A stretch of 64,000 bases of DNA from an uncultured Bacteroidales bacterium (GTDB lineage: Bacteria; Bacteroidota; Bacteroidia; Bacteroidales; Muribaculaceae): contig CADBDH010000003.1 in assembly GCA_902793405.1 (NCBI GenBank), positions 30,525-94,524 of the forward strand, given 5' to 3'. This document shows positions 58,263 to 64,000 of this stretch, one piece after another (position 1 is the first letter of the stretch; every line of letters starts with the position of its first letter). Both the position numbers and the translations under genes were made by a program. Under the pieces are notes generated by a model. It was not told the origin of the DNA, made no database searches, and saw only the letters and a program-made list of their open reading frames with translations.

Positions 58263-61200
58263 ATGCGCAAACCAACAAAATTGCAATTTGTATGTCTGGC
58301 CATCATGGCCATCTTATGCGTTAGCTATGCCAGCGCATTCAACACGTCGATTTACGCGACTCAGTCCAAGCTCTCAACGGGCAAGTGGGTCAAGATATCG
58401 ATTCCTGAGAACGGTATCTATGAGATTACCTACGATGAGCTCCGTGAGATGGGTTTCAACAACCCCGCTAATGTGCATCTCTACGGTATTGGTGGCAACC
58501 GTATCAACGAAGTGCTCAACGGCAGTGCATCCGATGACTTGAAGCAGGTGCCCATTTTGCGCTCGAACAACAAGATTTGTTTCTATGGCAATGGCCCAGT
58601 GTCGTTCTCAATCACTGATTACAGCACGAGCCCTCATTTCGTTCGCACATTCAACCCCTATTCCCAGGTGGGCTGCTACTTCCTGACCGAAGAGTCTTCG
58701 GCCGATTTGGCGCCAACAAAAAAGACCGTAGTGACGGTAACGTCCTACACCGATAACACCTCTAGCCTGGATTATTTCTATCATGAGCGCGAACTCATGA
58801 GTGTGTCCAGTTCAGGTAAGGAAATGTTGGGCGAGGATTTCTCCAAGCATCCGGTACTAATCGACTATTTCTTGCCCCATTTGGCAGACAGTACTGTTGT
58901 TGTCCAAACAGCGATTGCCGCTAACGCATCTGAGGTGTCTTTTGCCAATGCAGTGATCCACAGCGGAGAAACAACCGATACAACTGTCTATTCCGTTGCT
59001 TCGTCGCGCATCTACAAGCCGTCGAACAGCTATGTTTATTACAACTTTGCAACTCCGTCTGCTCCGTTGAAGCTCACTAATCCTGCCGAGAACGGCCAAT
59101 TTGAGCCCATACTTAAGTATACCACCGAGAACGGTTCGTCTATCATTGCACGTCTGGACTACTTTATCTTGTCCTATATGCATGAGAATATCATTGCTGA
59201 TGCTCCCGACAACCAAATGTTGATGGGCTATGGCATGACTAGGGGTGGTGACCGTTTTATGCTTCCTAACGCCCCCTCAAGCACTGTTGTGTGGTTCATC
59301 AACAACCCCAATAGTCCTCAAGAGGTGACCACGGTGCGTTATAATGATGCAAGTGGCACTGGCTTGGCATTTTTCTCGAGCCCGATTTCCAGATCCACCT
59401 ATGTGGCATTTGACCCGACCAAGACACTGAAGAAGATTTCCGCTTATGTGCCCGTCGCCAACCAGAACCTGCATGGCACGGCCGTTCCCGACTTGCTCAT
59501 CATCACAACTGATGCATTCCTGGAGCAGGCCAACCGCCTCGCCGACCTGCACCGTGCCGTTGATGGCATCGATGTTGTTGTTGCGACCCAGGATCAGGTA
59601 TTCAACGAGTTCTCGAGCGGTACGCGCGACGGTATGGCCTATCGCTTGCTGTGCAAGATGTTCTATGACCGCAACAGCACTAAGTTCAAGAACCTGTTGT
59701 TGTTCGGAACGGGCTCGTTCGACAACCGTGAGCTCATGGGTAGGCATCCCAATGACCTGTTGACCTATCAGAGCGACAACAGTAACTATGAGGATTTCTC
59801 CTACACTTGTGACGATTTCTTCGGCTATCTGGACGACAACTCCGGTTCCAATATTGCTAACGAAAAATTGCGCATCGGCGTGGGCCGCATTACCTGTATC
59901 GATGAAGAAGAGGCTCGCAGCGACGTTGACAAGATCGTTGAGTACTATGCCAACCCCGACTACGGTGTATGGCGTAACAATACTCTTGTGACCAGCGACT
60001 CGCCCGATAATGGTATGTACATTTTCCATGGCGACGGCTACAAGCAGCAGATTGACAACGACCTGCACACGGGCATGCACGTGAACACCGTTCACAACAC
60101 CATGTACCCCCGCTCAACGCTTGAGCCCACTTTTGCTGTGGAACGCAAGACCGCTACCGAGGCCAAGCACAAAATGAGCTACCTGCTCAAGGATGGTGCT
60201 TATTTCGCGACCTATGTGGGACATGCCGGTGCTGTATCGTTCACCAAGAAGAACAAGATGTGGACTACGGGTGATGTGGCTCGTACAGCCTATCCCCACT
60301 ATCCCATTTTCTCTACTGCCTGCTGCGATGTGGCACACTATGACAACGACTCTCGTGGTATTGCCGAACTGATGTTCCACAAGCGTGATGGTGGTGCGAT
60401 TGCATTGCTGACGTCATCGCGCATGGTATTTGCATCGGGTAACGACAAGTTGAACCAATTTTTCATCGATGGTCTGTTCAGCTATCACCGCACGGGTGTG
60501 ATGCCCACGTTGGGCGAGGCTTATAAGGAGTCGAAACTGGGCTTTACCACTGCCGATGTCAATAAGCTGTCGTTCTTCTTGCTGGGTGACCCCGCCATCC
60601 GTGTGAACTATCCTATTTCGCGTTTCAACATCACGAGCGTAAATGGCACCGACGTGACCGATACGCTGAAGGCCCAGATCAGCCCGTTGTGCAAGTTTGT
60701 GATTAATGCCCATGTGGTTGATGCTGCTGGCAACCTTGACACGAGTTTCAACGGCGATGCTACAGTGACGCTGTATGACCGCGAGGATTTCTTTGCTACG
60801 CTGTCCTTCTCAATAAACGGTGAAAGAGTGGACCGAGACGTTTATTTCGACCGTCCTAAAGTAGCCGAGATCTCGGGCCGCGTTGTCAATGGCGTATTCA
60901 CGGGTGAGATGATTGCTCCCCAGTTCCCGCTGGCCAGCGATGAGGACGTAATGATTCGTGTGTATGCCCACAAGGACAACAGTGACTATATGGTAAACGG
61001 TTTCACCAAGCAGGTGACCATGCTGCCCTATGACGAGACAACTGCCATCAGTGACAGTCAGGCACCTGTCATCACCGCGATGTATGTGAATGATGAAATG
61101 ACCTTTACCGAGGGCGCCATTATCGCCCCCGATGCCATGCTTTATATCACCGCTACTGATGATGAGGGCATCAGTATGCAGTCTAACTCGGTGAGCCGTA

Positions 61201-61718
61201 GCATGAAGCTGCAGCTCGATGGCGGCAAGCAGTCCTTTGAGGAGGTAACTTGCTATGCCACTGTGGCCGATGGTGGCAAGACTGTGAATATCGAACTCCC
61301 GCTGCAGAGCCTCTCCGAGGGTATGCACACATTGACCTATACCGTTTATGACATGATGGGTAATAGCGCCAATCGTACAATCTCGTTTACTGTGGGACAG
61401 AACTCGATTGTAGAGCTTGTCGCCGACAAGATGCCTGCCTTCCTTGATGGCGAAGTCCGCTTTGATGTTGAGACTGAATTAACCCTTATTCCTGACGTGG
61501 CGGTTCGCGTGACCGATGCAACGGGTAAGCTCGTTTGGATGACAACGACCAACACCTTCCCTGTTGTTTGGGATATGACTGACATGAACGGCAATAAAGT
61601 TCCTGCCGGTCTTTACCGCTACTTTGGTACCTATCATGACAATGTGAACTACGGTGGCACTGCCATCAACAGGCTCATCGTGCTCGACGCACTCGAGAAA
61701 GCCACTGCCAAGCATTGA
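58263..61718 (+). CDS. PorU-like C25 protein (paralogue 2)
   Basis: The 1151-residue protein has a signal peptide (MRKPTKLQFVCLAIMAILCV) and a PorU N-domain (LSTGKWVKISIPENGIYEIT, HLYGIGGNRINE). The C25 core has His654 (TYVGHAGAVSF) and Cys687/Cys688 (STACCDVAHYDND). The context around the cysteine differs from paralogue 1 (TCEF replaced by CCDV), so specificity may differ. The C-terminus retains a CTD-like sandwich (VWDMTDMNGNKVPAGLYRYF). It is closer to paralogue 3 than to paralogue 1, which points to recent duplication. Confidence 0.85.
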   Translation: MRKPTKLQFVCLAIMAILCVSYASAFNTSIYATQSKLSTGKWVKISIPENGIYEITYDELREMGFNNPANVHLYGIGGNRINEVLNGSASDDLKQVPILRSNNKICFYGNGPVSFSITDYSTSPHFVRTFNPYSQVGCYFLTEESSADLAPTKKTVVTVTSYTDNTSSLDYFYHERELMSVSSSGKEMLGEDFSKHPVLIDYFLPHLADSTVVVQTAIAANASEVSFANAVIHSGETTDTTVYSVASSRIYKPSNSYVYYNFATPSAPLKLTNPAENGQFEPILKYTTENGSSIIARLDYFILSYMHENIIADAPDNQMLMGYGMTRGGDRFMLPNAPSSTVVWFINNPNSPQEVTTVRYNDASGTGLAFFSSPISRSTYVAFDPTKTLKKISAYVPVANQNLHGTAVPDLLIITTDAFLEQANRLADLHRAVDGIDVVVATQDQVFNEFSSGTRDGMAYRLLCKMFYDRNSTKFKNLLLFGTGSFDNRELMGRHPNDLLTYQSDNSNYEDFSYTCDDFFGYLDDNSGSNIANEKLRIGVGRITCIDEEEARSDVDKIVEYYANPDYGVWRNNTLVTSDSPDNGMYIFHGDGYKQQIDNDLHTGMHVNTVHNTMYPRSTLEPTFAVERKTATEAKHKMSYLLKDGAYFATYVGHAGAVSFTKKNKMWTTGDVARTAYPHYPIFSTACCDVAHYDNDSRGIAELMFHKRDGGAIALLTSSRMVFASGNDKLNQFFIDGLFSYHRTGVMPTLGEAYKESKLGFTTADVNKLSFFLLGDPAIRVNYPISRFNITSVNGTDVTDTLKAQISPLCKFVINAHVVDAAGNLDTSFNGDATVTLYDREDFFATLSFSINGERVDRDVYFDRPKVAEISGRVVNGVFTGEMIAPQFPLASDEDVMIRVYAHKDNSDYMVNGFTKQVTMLPYDETTAISDSQAPVITAMYVNDEMTFTEGAIIAPDAMLYITATDDEGISMQSNSVSRSMKLQLDGGKQSFEEVTCYATVADGGKTVNIELPLQSLSEGMHTLTYTVYDMMGNSANRTISFTVGQNSIVELVADKMPAFLDGEVRFDVETELTLIPDVAVRVTDATGKLVWMTTTNTFPVVWDMTDMNGNKVPAGLYRYFGTYHDNVNYGGTAINRLIVLDALEKATAKH

Positions 61719-61763
61719 TTTTGAATGAGGGCCTCTATCATGGGGCCTGCATATTGATAACCC

Positions 61764-61800
61764 GCACGGGAGCGCCCCACAATAGGGGTTGCTCCCGTGC
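61764..61800 (+). terminator. Terminator after PorU paralogue 2
   Basis: GCACGGGAGC with GCTCCCGTGC, plus inner CCC/GGG pairs, followed by TTGTTTTTTG. Confidence 0.8.
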
Positions 61801-61840
61801 TTGTTTTTTGACTTCTTTCGGTCAGGAAAACCGCTTGAAT

Positions 61841-61871
61841 TTTGGATTTCTAGAAATTCTTTATACCTTTG
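61841..61871 (+). promoter_or_regulatory. Promoter for PorU paralogue 3
   Basis: A -33 TTTG (61841-61844), an exact 19-bp spacer and a -7 TACCTTTG (61864-61871) make this the best consensus Bacteroidetes promoter in the window. It lies 93 bp upstream of the ATG at 61965, so a leader of about 85 nt is expected. Confidence 0.75.
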
Positions 61872-61964
61872 TGGTTTGATTTTATCGGTACTATTCATGC
61901 TGTCCAGAATCAACTGAACACTCAATAGTATATTATGTCAAGACATTAACTAAAAACGAAAGAT

Positions 61965-64000
61965 ATGCGCAAACTGTTAAAAATACAACTAGCATGCATG
62001 GCTGTTTTGGCCATTTTATCTGCCAGCCATGCCAGCGCGTTCAATACGTCGGTTTACTCTACTAGTTCCAAACTTGCCACAGGCAAGTGGGTGAAGGTGA
62101 CTGTTCCTGAGAATGGCGTCTATGAAATCACCTATGATGAACTCCGTGCAATGGGTTTCTCTAATCCCTCGAAGGTTCACGTTTATGGTACGGGAGGTCA
62201 TGCCATTAATGAGTTGCTTAACGGCAGCGCCGTTGATGACTTGAAACAGGTACCTATCCTGCGCACTAGCAACAAAATCTGTTTTTACGGCAACGGTCCA
62301 GTAGCGTTCTCCCTCGTAGACTATAGTACAAATCCTCATTTCACGCGAATAATCAACCCCTACTGCCAAGAGGGCTGTTATCTCCTGACTGAAGAATCCT
62401 CGGCTGACCTGGTCCCTGAGGATAGGATTGTAGGTCCGTTTAGTGAGTATGAAGATTGTATCACGTCGCTGGGTTATTTCTATCATGAACGTGAACTCAT
62501 GAGCTTGTCTAACACAGGTAAAGATCTGTTGGGTGAGGATTTCTCCAGGCATCCGTTGCGGGTAGACTACTTCTTGCCGCATTTGGCCGACAGCAATGTT
62601 GTTGTCCAGTCTAGCATTGCTACTTACGCCAACGAGAATACCTATGCCAATGCTGCACTGCACAGTGGCGGCGTGTCGGATACTATGTCGTATAGTAACA
62701 ATTCGTCACGCATCTATAAGCCGACACAATACGCTTACTATAATTTCGCGTCGCCCCATGCAACGTTGCATCTGACACGTCCTTTCCAGCAAGGCCAGTA
62801 CGAGCCCTTGATTAAATTCACCACCGATACCGGCTCGGCTGTTGTTAAACGTCTTGACTATTTTATTATTTCTTATAAACACAATAACATCCTTAACGGA
62901 GCTGCCGATAATCAGCTCCTCATGGGTTTTGGAATGAACCGAACCAATGCCCGTTATCTCTTGCCTAGCGCATCGTCGCGGACAGTAGTATGGTTCATCA
63001 ATAATACCAATAGCCCCCAACGGGTACCTACAGAGTCATATACCAACCCTAACAATAGTGGTTTGGCCTTTTACTCAGGCCCGATTGCACGCTCGATTTA
63101 TGTGGCCTTTGACCCGTCCAAGACGCTGAAGAAGATTACTTCGCATGAACCGGTGGCTAATCAGAATCTGCATGCTATGGCCGTTCCTGACCTGCTGGTT
63201 ATCACTACCGACGCGTTCCTGGAACAGGCCAACCGCTTGGCCGATCTGCACCGCGCCGTTGACGGCATCGATGTTGCCGTTGTAACCCAAGACCAGGTCT
63301 TCAACGAGTTCTCGAGCGGTACGCGCGACTGCATGGCATTCCGCTTGCTCTGCAAGATGCTGTATGATCGCAACAGCACCAAGTTCAAGAACCTGCTGCT
63401 GTTCGGTACGGGTTCGTTCGACAACCGTGAGCTGATGGGCAAACATCCCAATGACCTGTTGACCTACCAGAGCGACAATAGCAACTTTGAGGATTTATCT
63501 TACACGTGTGATGACTTTTTCGGTTTCCTGGACGATAATTCTGGATCCAACATGGCCAACGAGAAGTTGCGCATCGGTGTGGGCCGCATTACTTGTATCG
63601 ATGAAGAAGAGGCCCGCAACGACGTTGACAAGCTGGTTGAGTACTATGCCAACCCCGACTATGGTGTGTGGCGCAACAATACAATCGTGGCCAGCGACTC
63701 GCCAGATAAAGGCGAATTCATGTTCCAGGGTCAGGGATACAAGGAGCAGATCGACAACAACCTGCACACGGGCATGCATGTGAACACTGTTCACAATTCC
63801 ATGTATCCTCGCTCGACGCTTGAGCCCACTTTTGACGTGGAGCGCAAGACGGCTACCGAGGCCAAACGTAAACTGAGCTACTTGCTTAAGGATGGCGCTT
63901 ATTTCGTCACCTATGTGGGTCATGCAGGCCCTGCCTCGTTCACCAAGAAGAATAAGATGTGGACCACAGGCGATGTGGCTAGTACATCCTATCACCAGTT
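61965..64000 (+). CDS. PorU-like C25 protein (paralogue 3), 3' end outside the window
   Basis: The open frame runs from ATG 61965 (MRKLLKIQLACMAVLAILSA) to the window edge: 678 codons without a stop. It is closely similar to paralogue 2 throughout, with LATGKWVKVTVPENGVYEIT, HVYGTGGHAINELL and FNEFSSGTRDCMAF. His653 in TYVGHAGPASF matches the catalytic His. The expected catalytic Cys would lie about 20 bp past the end and cannot be checked. It has its own strong promoter and a terminator upstream, so it can be expressed independently of paralogue 2. Confidence 0.85.
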   Translation, partial: MRKLLKIQLACMAVLAILSASHASAFNTSVYSTSSKLATGKWVKVTVPENGVYEITYDELRAMGFSNPSKVHVYGTGGHAINELLNGSAVDDLKQVPILRTSNKICFYGNGPVAFSLVDYSTNPHFTRIINPYCQEGCYLLTEESSADLVPEDRIVGPFSEYEDCITSLGYFYHERELMSLSNTGKDLLGEDFSRHPLRVDYFLPHLADSNVVVQSSIATYANENTYANAALHSGGVSDTMSYSNNSSRIYKPTQYAYYNFASPHATLHLTRPFQQGQYEPLIKFTTDTGSAVVKRLDYFIISYKHNNILNGAADNQLLMGFGMNRTNARYLLPSASSRTVVWFINNTNSPQRVPTESYTNPNNSGLAFYSGPIARSIYVAFDPSKTLKKITSHEPVANQNLHAMAVPDLLVITTDAFLEQANRLADLHRAVDGIDVAVVTQDQVFNEFSSGTRDCMAFRLLCKMLYDRNSTKFKNLLLFGTGSFDNRELMGKHPNDLLTYQSDNSNFEDLSYTCDDFFGFLDDNSGSNMANEKLRIGVGRITCIDEEEARNDVDKLVEYYANPDYGVWRNNTIVASDSPDKGEFMFQGQGYKEQIDNNLHTGMHVNTVHNSMYPRSTLEPTFDVERKTATEAKRKLSYLLKDGAYFVTYVGHAGPASFTKKNKMWTTGDVASTSYHQ

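Overview
The window looks like a chromosomal segment of a Bacteroidales bacterium, probably of the Muribaculaceae/Prevotellaceae type (inference). The support is the recurrent TAnnTTTG promoter -7 boxes, three PorU-type C25 proteins of the type IX secretion system (T9SS), dockerin-tailed C10 peptidases, POT peptide transporters, Rex, and TPR/outer-membrane-barrel gene pairs. Most of the sequence is host-like and fairly GC-rich. Three stretches stand out as accessory: an integrase-bearing island end at 1-2519, a complete small integrative element at 6512-12358, and an AT-rich ATPase cassette at about 25184-26770.

Layout. 1-2519: end of an integrative island (tyrosine recombinase, two small genes, 440 bp of GC-rich repeats). 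2844-6372: NAD(P)H-hydrate repair enzyme, then a secreted CotH protein with a dockerin tail. 6512-12358: element inserted at the 3' end of tRNA-Lys(TTT). It has a 14-bp att duplication, an integrase, a gene carrying an in-frame repeat insertion, an HTH protein, a DUF3987 ATPase, iteron-like AT-rich repeats and a mosaic of GC-rich repeats. 12513-17120: peptide use (PepT plus two POT transporters). 17176-25160: SufE, a PpiD-like chaperone, a TPR protein and an outer-membrane barrel. 25245-26561: AAA/DUF4143 ATPase flanked by twin hairpins, with a 33-bp phased repeat array at its promoter. 26812-33833: PIG-L deacetylase, RecB-like helicase-nuclease, SUI1 factor, small ferredoxin, DUF5723 barrel. 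33940-44313: four tandem C10 cysteine peptidases with dockerin-like ends. 44594-53211: two small unknown proteins, a secreted cohesin-like protein, DUF3108, a TolC/HlyD/ABC-2/ABC-2 exporter and a phosphopantetheinyl transferase. 53284-64000: PorU paralogue 1, Rex, an FAH-family protein, PorU paralogue 2 and PorU paralogue 3 (cut by the window end).

How the parts may fit. Extracellular protein breakdown (four C10 peptidases) feeds short peptides to the POT importers and PepT. Dockerin-like tails occur on five secreted proteins, and a small cohesin-like secreted protein lies about 1.5 kb beyond the peptidase cluster, so surface assembly is a testable idea. Three PorU-like sortases at one locus is unusual, because T9SS organisms normally have one.

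Non-coding signals are prominent. Strict 7-bp-period TTAG/CTAA minisatellites sit at gene starts and stops and even supply stop codons. GC-rich repeats in the tRNA-Lys element occur between genes and inside a reading frame. A perfectly periodic four-copy 33-bp array covers the ATPase promoter.
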